From assembly GCF_016860525.1 (NCBI RefSeq), contig NZ_BNEA01000015.1, positions 620,001 through 684,000 of the forward strand: DNA of 64,000 bases, in the 5' to 3' direction. This DNA comes from Streptomyces rubradiris (lineage in GTDB: Bacteria > Actinomycetota > Actinomycetes > Streptomycetales > Streptomycetaceae). This document shows, piece by piece, positions 42,818 to 51,927 of the stretch (its first letter is position 1; each line of letters opens with the position of its first letter). The position numbers and the translations under genes are program-made. The notes beneath the pieces were generated by a model. The model had not been told where the DNA came from. It searched no databases and saw nothing but the letters and a program-made list of their open reading frames with translations.

Positions 42818-44277
42818 GCGCGGGCGTGAAGGCGTACGCGGCCGTCGACCTGGGCGCGTCCAGCGGGCGGGTCATGGTGGGCCGGGTGGGCCCGGACTCC
42901 GTGGAGCTGACCGAGGCGCACCGGTTCCCGAACCGGCCGCTGCGGCTCCCGGAGGGCCTGCGCTGGGACATCCTCGCGCTCTACGGCGGTGTCCTGGACG
43001 GGCTGCGGGCGGCGGGCGCCCGCGGCGGTGGCCGGCTCGCCTCGGTCGGCATCGACAGCTGGGCGGTCGACTACGGCCTGCTGGACGGCGCGGGGGCGCT
43101 GCTCGGCAACCCGGTCCACTATCGCGACGCCCGCACCGAGGGGGTCGCGGAGAAGGTGTGGGCGACCGTGCCGGCGGCGGAGCTGTACGCGGCGACCGGC
43201 ATCCAGTACGCGCCGTTCAACACGCTGTACCAGCTCACGGCGGACCGCTCGACCGCCCGGTTCGCCCTCGCGGCACGGGTGTTGCTCGTCCCGGACCTGC
43301 TGACGTACTGGCTCACCGGCGAACAGGGCACCGAGCTGACCAATGCCTCCACCACCCAGCTCGTCGACCCCCGGACCCGTACCTGGGCGCACGGCGTCGC
43401 CGACCGGCTGGGCATCGACCTCGGCCTGTTCGCGCCGCTGCGGCAGCCCGGCGACCCGGCCGGGACGCTGCGGCCCGAGGTGCTGGCGGAGACCGGGCTG
43501 CGCGGCCCGGTGCCGGTGACGGCGGTCGGCTCGCACGACACCGCGTCGGCGGTGGTGGCGGTCCCGGCGACGCACGAGCGGTTCGCCTACATCTGCACCG
43601 GCACCTGGTCCCTGGCCGGCCTGGAGCTGACCGCGCCGGTGCTGACCGAGGAGAGCCGGGCGGCGAACTTCACCAACGAGCTGGGGCTGGACGGCACGGT
43701 CCGCTACCTGCGCAACATCATGGGGCTGTGGCTGCTCCAGGAGTGCGTACGGGCCTGGGGGGAGCCGGACCTGGGGCTGCTGCTGCGGCAGGCGGCGGCC
43801 GTGCCGACGCTGCGTTCGGTGGTGGACGCCGGGGACGCGGCGTTCCTCGCGCCGGGCCGGATGCCGGAGCGGATCGCCGAGGCGTGCCGGGCGTCGGGGC
43901 AGCCGGTGCCGGTGACCCCGGCCGAGGTGACCCGGTGCATCCTGGACTCGCTGGCCCTCGCGCACCGGCGGGCCGTGCTGGACGCGGCCCGGCTGGCCGA
44001 CCATCCGGTGGACGTGGTGCACCTCGTCGGCGGCGGCACCCGCAACGCGCTGCTGTGCCAGCTGACGGCCGACGCCTGCGGGCTGCCGGTCGTCGCGGGC
44101 GCCACCGAGGCGGCGGCCCTGGGCAATGTGCTGGTGCAGGCCCGCGCGCACGGACTCGCCGGCGATCTGCCCGCGCTGCGCCGGCTGCTGACCCGTACCC
44201 AGCCGCTCACCCGGTACTCACCCCGGGGGGACACCGGCCGGTGGCGGGCGGCCGAGGAGCGGCTCGCCGCGCGGTGA
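42814..44277 (+). CDS. rhaB: L-rhamnulokinase
   Basis: A 487-residue FGGY-family kinase that phosphorylates L-rhamnulose at C1. N-terminal AAVDLGASSGRVMVGRV is the phosphate-1 motif, IDSWAVDYGLLD the catalytic-region Asp, GSHDTASAVVAVPA the central motif, YICTGTWSLAGLE follows, and VVHLVGGGTRNALLCQLTADACGLPVVAG is the adenosine/phosphate-2 motif. ATGA overlap with the aldolase gene gives coupling. The operon order isomerase-aldolase/dehydrogenase-kinase encodes the whole catabolic route. After the stop a GCCGCG/CGCGGC hairpin could end part of the transcripts. Confidence 0.95.
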   Translation: MSAGVKAYAAVDLGASSGRVMVGRVGPDSVELTEAHRFPNRPLRLPEGLRWDILALYGGVLDGLRAAGARGGGRLASVGIDSWAVDYGLLDGAGALLGNPVHYRDARTEGVAEKVWATVPAAELYAATGIQYAPFNTLYQLTADRSTARFALAARVLLVPDLLTYWLTGEQGTELTNASTTQLVDPRTRTWAHGVADRLGIDLGLFAPLRQPGDPAGTLRPEVLAETGLRGPVPVTAVGSHDTASAVVAVPATHERFAYICTGTWSLAGLELTAPVLTEESRAANFTNELGLDGTVRYLRNIMGLWLLQECVRAWGEPDLGLLLRQAAAVPTLRSVVDAGDAAFLAPGRMPERIAEACRASGQPVPVTPAEVTRCILDSLALAHRRAVLDAARLADHPVDVVHLVGGGTRNALLCQLTADACGLPVVAGATEAAALGNVLVQARAHGLAGDLPALRRLLTRTQPLTRYSPRGDTGRWRAAEERLAAR

Positions 44278-44310
44278 GCCGCGTTCTCCCCGCGGCCGGA
44301 CCCCGCCGAC

Positions 44311-44332
44311 TACCCTGCAATCGTCCGATGAT
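44311..44332. promoter_or_regulatory. Candidate -10 and GntR/FCD operator before lutA
   Basis: TACCCT (44311-44316) fits TANNNT and is followed by ATCGTC-C-GATGAT (44320-44332), which fits the ATCRTC-N-GAYGAT pattern of FCD-type GntR regulators such as LldR/LutR. It lies in the 93-bp gap before the lut genes, suggesting separate lactate control; no such regulator is in the window. Confidence 0.55.
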
Positions 44333-44370
44333 CCGATCGACCCGTCCGACGACCGACACCGAGGAGCCCG

Positions 44371-45126
44371 ATGCGTGTCGCCCTGTTCCTGACCTGTGTC
44401 AACGACACGCTGTATCCGGACACCGGCCGGGCCGTGGTGAAGCTGCTGACCAGACTGGGTGTCGACGTCGACTTCCCGATGGACCAGACCTGCTGCGGGC
44501 AGGCGCACTACAACACCGGCTACCGGCACGAGGCCGAGCCGCTGGCCTGGCACTTCTCCGATGTCTTCCGCGACTACGAGGCGATCGTGACCCCGTCCGG
44601 GTCGTGCGGGGCGATGGTGCGGGAGCTGTATCCGCGGCTGGGCGAGCGGGCCCGGGCCGAGGGGCGCGGGGACGGGCTCGCCCGGGCGCTGGCGCCGGTG
44701 GTGCCGAAGACGTACGAGCTGACGGAGTTTCTGGTGGACGTGCTCGGGGTGACGGACGTGGGCGCCTACTACCCGCACAGGGTCACCTACCACCCGACCT
44801 GTCACGGGCTGCGCGGACTCGGGCTCGGGGACCGGCCGCGCCGACTGCTGGAGGCGGTGAAGGGGCTGGAGCTGGCCGAGCTGCCGGGGGCCGCGGAGTG
44901 CTGCGGGTTCGGCGGCACATTCGCGGTGAAGAACGCCGCGGTGTCGGCGGCGATGGGCGTGGACAAGGTGCGCGACGCGGAGTCGACGGGCGCCGAGGTG
45001 CTGTGCGCGGCCGACAACTCCTGCCTCATGCACATCGGCGGCACGATGAGCCGGCTGGGCAGCGGCATGCGGCCGGTACACCTCGCGGAGATCCTGGCGA
45101 GCACGGAGGAGGAACCGGCGCTGTGA
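44371..45126 (+). CDS. lutA: L-lactate utilisation protein LutA (Fe-S binding)
   Basis: A 251-residue protein with two CCG domains, each able to bind iron-sulfur: DQTCCGQAHYNTG near residue 40 and AAECCGFGGTFAVKN near 180, with further Cys residues in TYHPTCHGLRG and DNSCLMHIGG. LutA works with LutB and LutC to oxidise L-lactate to pyruvate. GGAG lies 6 bases upstream of the ATG. It overlaps lutB by GTGA. Placement behind the rhamnose genes lets it consume L-lactate from lactaldehyde. Confidence 0.95.
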   Translation: MRVALFLTCVNDTLYPDTGRAVVKLLTRLGVDVDFPMDQTCCGQAHYNTGYRHEAEPLAWHFSDVFRDYEAIVTPSGSCGAMVRELYPRLGERARAEGRGDGLARALAPVVPKTYELTEFLVDVLGVTDVGAYYPHRVTYHPTCHGLRGLGLGDRPRRLLEAVKGLELAELPGAAECCGFGGTFAVKNAAVSAAMGVDKVRDAESTGAEVLCAADNSCLMHIGGTMSRLGSGMRPVHLAEILASTEEEPAL

Positions 45127-46601
45127 GCGGCACGTTCGTCGGCATGCCCGCGTTTCCGGAGGCCGCGCGGGAGGCCGTCCGCAACCCCACCCTGCGCGGC
45201 AACCTGCGCCACGCCACCCACACCATCCGCGCCAAACGGGCCCGTGCCGTCGGCGAGTTGGCCGACTGGGCGGAACTGCGCGAGGCGGGCCGCCGGATCA
45301 AGGACCACACCCTGCGCCATCTCGACCGGTACCTGGAGCAGTTGGAGGAGTCGGTCACCGCGGCCGGCGGTACGGTGCACTGGGCGGCCGACGCCGCGGA
45401 GGCCAACCGGATCGTCACCGAACTGGTCAGGGCCACCGGCGAGTCGGAGGTCGTCAAGGTCAAGTCGATGGCCACGCAGGAGATCGAGCTGAACGAGGCC
45501 CTCGCGGCGGCGGGCATCCGCGCCTACGAGACCGATCTCGCCGAGCTGATCGTGCAGTTGGGCAAGGACCGCCCCTCGCACATCCTCGTCCCCGCCATCC
45601 ACCGCAACCGGGGCGAGATCCGGGACATCTTCGCGCACGAGATGGGCGAGTGGGGCCGGCCGGCGCCCGAGGACCTGACGGACACGCCCGCCGACCTCGC
45701 CGAGGCGGCCCGGCTGCACCTGCGGGAGAAGTTCCTGCGGGCGAAGGTCGGCATCTCCGGCGCCAACTTCATGGTCGCCGAGACCGGCACCCTCGTGGTC
45801 GTCGAGTCCGAGGGCAACGGCCGGATGTGCCTGACCCTGCCCGAGACACTGATCTCGGTCGTCGGCATCGAGAAGACCGTGCCCACCTGGCGGGACCTGG
45901 AGGTCTTCCTGCAGACCCTGCCCCGCTCCTCGACCGCCGAGCGCATGAACCCGTACACCAGCATGTGGACCGGCACCACGGACGAGGACGGCCCGCGCGC
46001 CTTCCACCTGGTGCTGCTCGACAACGGCCGCACCGACACCCTCGCCGACACCGTGGGCCGCCAGGCGCTGCGCTGCATCCGCTGCTCGGCCTGCCTGAAC
46101 GTGTGCCCGGTGTACGAGCGGGCGGGCGGGCACGCCTACGGCTCGGTCTACCCGGGCCCCATCGGCGCCATCCTCAGCCCCCAGCTGCGGGGCACGGGCA
46201 GCGAGATCGACGCCTCCCTGCCGTACGCCTCGTCGCTGTGCGGGGCCTGCTACGAGGTGTGCCCGGTCGCCATCGACATCCCCGAGGTGCTGGTGCACCT
46301 GAGGGAGCGGGTGGTGGAAGGCGGCCCGGCCGTGCGCCGGGGCAACAAGGTGCTGCTGAAACCGGCGAAGGGGCACGCGGCCGAGCGGGCGGCGATGCGG
46401 GCGGCACGCTGGGCGTTCGCCCACCCCGGCGCCCTGCGCGCGGGCCAGCGGCTGGCCTCCCGGACGCGCCGGCTGCATCCGCGCACCCTGCCGGGTCCTG
46501 GCCGGGCGTGGAGCGGCGCGCGGGATCTGCCTGCCGTGCCCCCGGAGCCCTTCCGGGACTGGTGGCAGCGCACCCGCGGCGGGAAGGACGGCGACAGGTG
46601 A
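45123..46601 (+). CDS. lutB: L-lactate utilisation protein LutB (Fe-S oxidoreductase)
   Basis: A 492-residue protein. The N-terminal LUD domain (about 60-300) includes VKVKSMATQEIELNEAL and ISGANFMVAETGTLVVVESEGNGRM. Two 4Fe-4S clusters follow in CIRCSACLNVCPVY near residue 318 and CGACYEVCPVAIDIP near 370. The C-terminal basic region is typical. It transfers electrons from lactate oxidation within the LutABC complex. The GTG start overlaps lutA, and the stop overlaps lutC (GTGA). Confidence 0.95.
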   Translation: MSGTFVGMPAFPEAAREAVRNPTLRGNLRHATHTIRAKRARAVGELADWAELREAGRRIKDHTLRHLDRYLEQLEESVTAAGGTVHWAADAAEANRIVTELVRATGESEVVKVKSMATQEIELNEALAAAGIRAYETDLAELIVQLGKDRPSHILVPAIHRNRGEIRDIFAHEMGEWGRPAPEDLTDTPADLAEAARLHLREKFLRAKVGISGANFMVAETGTLVVVESEGNGRMCLTLPETLISVVGIEKTVPTWRDLEVFLQTLPRSSTAERMNPYTSMWTGTTDEDGPRAFHLVLLDNGRTDTLADTVGRQALRCIRCSACLNVCPVYERAGGHAYGSVYPGPIGAILSPQLRGTGSEIDASLPYASSLCGACYEVCPVAIDIPEVLVHLRERVVEGGPAVRRGNKVLLKPAKGHAAERAAMRAARWAFAHPGALRAGQRLASRTRRLHPRTLPGPGRAWSGARDLPAVPPEPFRDWWQRTRGGKDGDR

Positions 46602-47239
46602 ACAGCAGGGAGCGGATTCTGGGGCGGGTGCGGCGGGCCCTCGCGGACGTCACCCCGGACCAGCGGCCGTACGAGGAGGCCGTGCCCCGGGACTACCTGC
46701 GCGCGCACGGGGAGCGCACCGTCGCGGAGACGGTGGAGCTGCTGGCGGAGAACCTGGCGGACTACCGGGCGATCGTGCACCGCACGGACGCGGAGGAACT
46801 GCCGACGGTTGTCATGCGGCTGCTCGCCGAGCGCGGTTCCCGGGAGGTGCTGGTGCCGCCGGGGCTGCCGCCCGGGTGGCTGGCCGAGGCCGATCCTGTG
46901 CGGGTCCACGACCGGGCGGCACTCACCGCCGCGCGGCTGGACCGGGTGGACAGCGTGGTGACCGGCTGTGCCGTGGCGATCGCGGAGACCGGCACCCTCG
47001 TGCTCGACGGCTCCCCGGACCAGGGCCGGCGCCGCGTGTCGCTGATCCCGGACCACCACATCTGTGTCGTCCGCGTCCCGGACCAGGTCGTCTCCTCCGT
47101 CCCGCAGGCCCTCGAACGCCTCGACCCGGCGCGCCCCTTGACCTGGATCTCGGGTCCGTCGGCCACCAGCGACATCGAACTGGACCGGGTGGAGGGCGTG
47201 CACGGCCCCCGCACGCTGGAGGTGATCCTGCTCGGATGA
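46598..47239 (+). CDS. lutC: L-lactate utilisation protein LutC
   Basis: A 213-residue LUD-domain protein, third subunit of the lactate-oxidising complex. Conserved parts: NSRERILGRVRRAL at the start, VDSVVTGCAVAIAETGTLVLDGSPDQGRR and the ending TWISGPSATSDIELDRVEGVHGPRTLEVILLG. GTG 46598 overlaps the lutB stop. Probable end of the operon: the next gene is an unrelated transporter 75 bp on. Confidence 0.95.
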   Translation: MNSRERILGRVRRALADVTPDQRPYEEAVPRDYLRAHGERTVAETVELLAENLADYRAIVHRTDAEELPTVVMRLLAERGSREVLVPPGLPPGWLAEADPVRVHDRAALTAARLDRVDSVVTGCAVAIAETGTLVLDGSPDQGRRRVSLIPDHHICVVRVPDQVVSSVPQALERLDPARPLTWISGPSATSDIELDRVEGVHGPRTLEVILLG

Positions 47240-47314
47240 CCCCTCGGCGGGCGCGGTCCGCCGGTCGGGGCACGGCGGGATGAGGGGCCGGGCCGGCTGC
47301 CGTAGCGTGGGGGA

Positions 47315-48469
47315 ATGATCCGGTTCGAGCAGGTCACCAAGCGGTATCCGGACGGTACGACGGCCGTGGACGGCCTCTCCTTCGAGGTCGCCGAGGGCGA
47401 ACTGGTGACGCTCGTCGGGCCGTCCGGGTGCGGCAAGACGACGACCATGATGATGGTGAACCGGCTCATCGAACCGACCTCCGGCCGGATCCTCGTCGAC
47501 GGCCGGGACATCGCCGGCGTCGACCCGGTGCGGCTGCGCCGCCGCATCGGGTACGTCATCCAGCAGGTGGGCCTCTTCCCGCACCGCACCGTCCTGGACA
47601 ACACCGCGACCGTGCCCGCGCTGCTCGGCTGGAAGCGGGCGCGGGCCCGGGCCCGGGCGGCCGAGCTGCTGGACCTGGTGGGCCTGGACCCGAAGACGTA
47701 CGGGCCGCGCTATCCCCACCAGCTGTCCGGCGGGCAGCGGCAGCGGGTCGGGGTGGCCCGCGCGCTGGCCGCCGATCCGCCGGTGCTGCTGATGGACGAG
47801 CCGTTCGGCGCGGTCGACCCGGTGGTGCGCGAGCAGTTGCAGGACGAGTTCCTGCGCATGCAGGCCGAGGTGCGCAAGACGGTGCTGCTGGTCACGCACG
47901 ACATCGAGGAGGCCGTCCGGCTCGGTGACCGCATCGCCGTGTACGGGCAGGGCCGCATCGAGCAGTTCGACACGCCCGGCGCGGTCCTCGGGGCGCCCGC
48001 CACGCCGTACGTCGCCTCCTTCGTGGGCGCCGACCGGGGGCTGAAGCGGTTGTCGGTCACCGCGATCGAGCCGGACGACCTGGAGCAGCCGCCGGTGGCC
48101 CGCCCGGACGAGTCCGCCGCGCGGGCCCGGCAGCGGCTGCTCGGTCAGGGCGCCCGGTGGGCGGTGGTCCTGGACGCGGACGGTGACCTGCACGGCTGGG
48201 TCGGCGTCGGGGAACTGGCGGCGGGCGGCACGGTCGGGGACCGGGCCCACCGGATGACCGCCTGGGTGCCGGTCGGGGCGCCGCTGAAGCAGGCGTTCGG
48301 GGTGATGCTCCAGCACGACGCCGGGTGGGTGGCCGTGCTGGACGGGGCGCGGTTCCTCGGCGTGCTGACCCCGGCGAAGCTGCACGAGGCGCTGCGCCGC
48401 TCGGTGGACGCGGACGCGCGCGGGGTGACGCGGGGGCAGGTGCCGTTCGACTCGGTGGCGGACGCCTGA
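47315..48469 (+). CDS. Osmoprotectant ABC transporter ATP-binding protein (OpuCA-like)
   Basis: A 384-residue ATPase. Walker A GPSGCGKTTT, Q-loop YVIQQVGLFPHRTV, signature LSGGQRQRVGVARAL and Walker B VLLMDEPFGAVD lie in the first 240 residues. The C-terminal 130 residues form a CBS-like regulatory region (ARWAVVLDADGDLHGWVG, DAGWVAVLDGARFLGVLTP). This layout is that of OpuCA/ProV quaternary-amine importers. The matching permease and binding-protein genes lie on the opposite strand and converge on it, with a 6-bp gap to the binding-protein stop. The ATG lacks a strong ribosome-binding site. Confidence 0.92.
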   Translation: MIRFEQVTKRYPDGTTAVDGLSFEVAEGELVTLVGPSGCGKTTTMMMVNRLIEPTSGRILVDGRDIAGVDPVRLRRRIGYVIQQVGLFPHRTVLDNTATVPALLGWKRARARARAAELLDLVGLDPKTYGPRYPHQLSGGQRQRVGVARALAADPPVLLMDEPFGAVDPVVREQLQDEFLRMQAEVRKTVLLVTHDIEEAVRLGDRIAVYGQGRIEQFDTPGAVLGAPATPYVASFVGADRGLKRLSVTAIEPDDLEQPPVARPDESAARARQRLLGQGARWAVVLDADGDLHGWVGVGELAAGGTVGDRAHRMTAWVPVGAPLKQAFGVMLQHDAGWVAVLDGARFLGVLTPAKLHEALRRSVDADARGVTRGQVPFDSVADA

Positions 48470-48475
48470 GGCGGC

Positions 48476-49423
48476 CTACCCGGTCAGCCCCTTGTCCTCC
48501 AGATAGGCGCGGGCCACGTCGGCGGGCAGCCGGCGCGCGGAGTCGACCTGCCGGTTCAGGGCGGCGAGGTCGGCGGTGGTGAGCACGTCGCCCAGCCGGC
48601 CCAGGGCCTTCGCCGCCCGGGGGCCGCCGGCGCGGGCACGGTTGACGACCGGGACGACGTGGTCGGCGTTCTGCAGCCGCTTGTCGTCGGCGAGCAGGAC
48701 CAGGCCGAAGGAGTCGAGGGTGGCGTCGGTGGTGGTGGTCAGCACCATCTGGTCCCGGCCCTGCTGCACGGCCCGTTTCGCCTGGGTGGTGCCGACGCCC
48801 TTGGGGTCGATTGCGGTGATGTCGATGCCGTACACCTTCCGCAGGCCCGGGGCGCAGTACGGCCGCCGTACGCACTCGTCGCCCGCCGCGAGCCGTACCG
48901 GAAGTTTCCTGGCGCCGAGGTCGCTGAGGGTCTTCAGGCGGTGCCGGCGGGCGTAGCCGGCGCTCACCGCGAAGGCGTTCTGGTCGACGGCCCGGCCCGG
49001 CGCGAGGACGGTCAGGCCCCGGGGGGCGGCGAGGGCGCGCAGGGCCTTCATCGTGGCGCCGAGGTCCGGCGAGCCGACGGGTTTCGCGTCGGCGCCGTGC
49101 GTCTTGGCGTTCAGCCAGTCGGCGAAGGTGGCCGCGTACTCGGGTACGACGTCGATCCGGCCGGACTCCAGGGCCGGTTCGTACAGTTCCCGGTTGGCGA
49201 CCGTGAGGACGGAGGTCCGGTATCCGGCGTCGCCCAGCAGCCGGGCGTACAGCTGGGCGAGCAGGTCGCTCTCGGTGAAACCGGCCGAGCCGATGGTCAG
49301 CCGGCGGCTGTCACCGGGCGCGGCGGTGACCTGGCCGCGGTCCTCCAGCGCGGGGCCGGCGGCACAGGCGGCGAGGAGGAACAGGGCGAGGAGGGCCAGG
49401 CCGGGTGTCCTGGGGTTTGTCAT
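48476..49423 (-). CDS. Osmoprotectant-binding lipoprotein (OpuCC/ProX-like)
   Basis: A 315-residue exported protein. The signal peptide LALLALFLLAAC ends in a lipobox (Cys at residue 20). The mature domain is OpuAC-type: LTIGSAGFTESDLLAQLYARLLGDAGYRTSV, DVVPEYAATFADWLN and QMVLTTTTDATLDSFGLVLLADDKRLQNADHVVPVVN. Such proteins bind glycine betaine, choline or related compounds. ATG overlaps the preceding permease (ATGA). It belongs to the minus-strand permease-permease-binding-protein operon. Confidence 0.92.
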   Translation of the reverse strand: MTNPRTPGLALLALFLLAACAAGPALEDRGQVTAAPGDSRRLTIGSAGFTESDLLAQLYARLLGDAGYRTSVLTVANRELYEPALESGRIDVVPEYAATFADWLNAKTHGADAKPVGSPDLGATMKALRALAAPRGLTVLAPGRAVDQNAFAVSAGYARRHRLKTLSDLGARKLPVRLAAGDECVRRPYCAPGLRKVYGIDITAIDPKGVGTTQAKRAVQQGRDQMVLTTTTDATLDSFGLVLLADDKRLQNADHVVPVVNRARAGGPRAAKALGRLGDVLTTADLAALNRQVDSARRLPADVARAYLEDKGLTG

Positions 49424-50094
49424 GGCCGGCCGCCCCTCGCCCGGGCCGGCGCCAGTCGCTCGGCGAGTTCGAAGACGGCCTCCACGGCGAGGGCGAGGGC
49501 GGCGACGAGGAACGCGCCCGCGACCACCTGGGGCGTGCTGGCCAGGTTGAACCCGGCCGTGATGATGCGGCCGAGGCCGCCGCCGCCCGCGAGCGCGGCG
49601 ATGGTGGCGGTGGCCACGAGCTGGACCGCGGCGATCCGGACCCCGTTCAGCAGGAGGGGGAGCGCGAGGGGCAGTTCCACGTGGAACAGCAGCTGGCGGC
49701 CGGTCATCCCCATGCCCCGGGCGGCCTGTACGACACCGCGGTCGACCTCGCGCATGCCGACGTAGGCGTTGGTGAGCAGCGGTGGTACGGCGAACAGCAC
49801 CAGGGCGACCACGGTGGGGCCGTCGTCCCAGCGGCCGACGGGGGTGAGCAGCAGCAGGACCAGGACGGCGAAGGTGGGCACGGCCCGGCCCGCGTTGGAG
49901 AGGTTCACGGCGAGCGCGCCGCCCTTGCCGAGGTGGCCGAGGACCAGCGCGACGGGCAGGGCGAGCGCACAGCTCAGCAGCAGGCAGACGGCGGTGAGCA
50001 GCAGGTGCTGGAGCAGCCGGTGCCGGATGCCGTCCTCGCCCGGCCAGTGCGCGGGGTCGGTGAGCCAGTCCCAGGCGGCGGCGAGGGTGCTCAT
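49420..50094 (-). CDS. Osmoprotectant ABC transporter permease (ProW-like)
   Basis: A 224-residue inner-membrane protein with about five to six helices. The coupling (EAA) loop GMREVDRGVVQAARGMGMTGRQLLFHVELPLALPLLLNGVR is clear, and ATIAALAGGGGLGRIITAGF is the conserved post-loop segment. It is coupled by ATGA overlaps to the permease before and the binding protein after. Half-size permease of the OpuC type. Confidence 0.92.
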   Translation of the reverse strand: MSTLAAAWDWLTDPAHWPGEDGIRHRLLQHLLLTAVCLLLSCALALPVALVLGHLGKGGALAVNLSNAGRAVPTFAVLVLLLLTPVGRWDDGPTVVALVLFAVPPLLTNAYVGMREVDRGVVQAARGMGMTGRQLLFHVELPLALPLLLNGVRIAAVQLVATATIAALAGGGGLGRIITAGFNLASTPQVVAGAFLVAALALAVEAVFELAERLAPARARGGRP

Positions 50095-50771
50095 GCGCGG
50101 GCCGTCCTGGTCCAGGGGGTGACCAGCCGCTGCACGCCCAGCAGGAGCAGGTCGGCGGCGACGGCGATCAGCACGCACAGCACGGACGCGGTGAGCACCT
50201 GGGCCTTGAAGTAGCTGTTCATGCCCGCGTAGATGAGGTTGCCGAGGCCGCCGTAGCCGACGATCGCGCCGACCGTGGCCAGGGAGACCGCCGAGACGGT
50301 GGCGATGCGCAGGCCCGCCATCGCGGCGGGCAGGGCGAGCGGCAGCTCCACGGCGAGGAGCAGGCGGACGGGTCCGTAGCCGAGGCCGCGCGCGGCCTGC
50401 CGGGTCTCCTCCGGGACGGCGCGCAGGCCCGCGAGGATGTTCCGTACGAGCACGGTGAGCGAGTACAGCGCCAGCCCGGCGACGACGAGGGCGGCGGACA
50501 GGCCGTACAGGGGCAGCAGGAGGGAGTACATGGCCAGCGACGGGATGGTGTACAGGATCGTCGTCACGGCCAGCACCGGGCCGGCCGCCCAGCCCCAGCG
50601 CCGGGCCAGCACCGCGAGCGGCACCGCGACGACCAGGCCGAGCAGCACCGACAGGGAGGTCAGCTGGAGATGCTGGACGACCGCGTCGAGCAGGATCTGC
50701 CGACGGGTGCTCAGGTAGATCCCACAGATCCACTCGTTGCGCGTCAGGCAGTCGTCGGGGAGCGGTGCCAC
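50091..50771 (-). CDS. Osmoprotectant ABC transporter permease (OpuCB-like)
   Basis: A 226-residue permease, paralogous to the next one. EAA loop GLRAVPEETRQAARGLGYGPVRLLLAVELPLALPAAMAGLRIA, followed by ATVGAIVGYGGLGNLIYAGMN. About five membrane helices from VVQHLQLTSLSVLLGLVVAVPLAVLA onward. Start uncertain: GTG 50771 (VAPLPDDCLTRNEW) fits the usual N-terminus, while TTG 50801 is the longest frame; neither has a strong ribosome-binding site. First gene of the minus-strand operon. Confidence 0.88.
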   Translation of the reverse strand: MAPLPDDCLTRNEWICGIYLSTRRQILLDAVVQHLQLTSLSVLLGLVVAVPLAVLARRWGWAAGPVLAVTTILYTIPSLAMYSLLLPLYGLSAALVVAGLALYSLTVLVRNILAGLRAVPEETRQAARGLGYGPVRLLLAVELPLALPAAMAGLRIATVSAVSLATVGAIVGYGGLGNLIYAGMNSYFKAQVLTASVLCVLIAVAADLLLLGVQRLVTPWTRTARA

Positions 50772-51069
50772 GGGTCCATTGCAGCGGGCGGGGGCGGGCA
50801 AAGGCGCGTTGGGGTGGGCTGGATGGGGGTCTGGGCCCTTGCTGAGCGGGGGTGTGGCCGTCGCTGGGCAGGGGTGCGGGCCCGTGCTGGACGGGGCTCG
50901 CGGTGCTCGCCGGACACGGCTGATCGGCGCGGACCGTGGCGCTCACCGGGCGTGGCCGGCCGGAGGGAACCGTGGCGCGGGAACTGAACAAGCGCTTAGA
51001 TAGAAGCCGGAACGTTCCCCTGGGGCCCGCTCCAGGACCGCACTGCTCCCGACCCGCCGGAGGCCCCCG

Positions 51070-51923
<854 letters not shown>

Positions 51924-51927
<4 letters not shown>

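Noticed and set aside
50990..50997. Palindrome AAGCGCTT before the MoxR gene as an operator
   Set aside because: Only 8 bp, extension on either side is not symmetric, so chance cannot be excluded.
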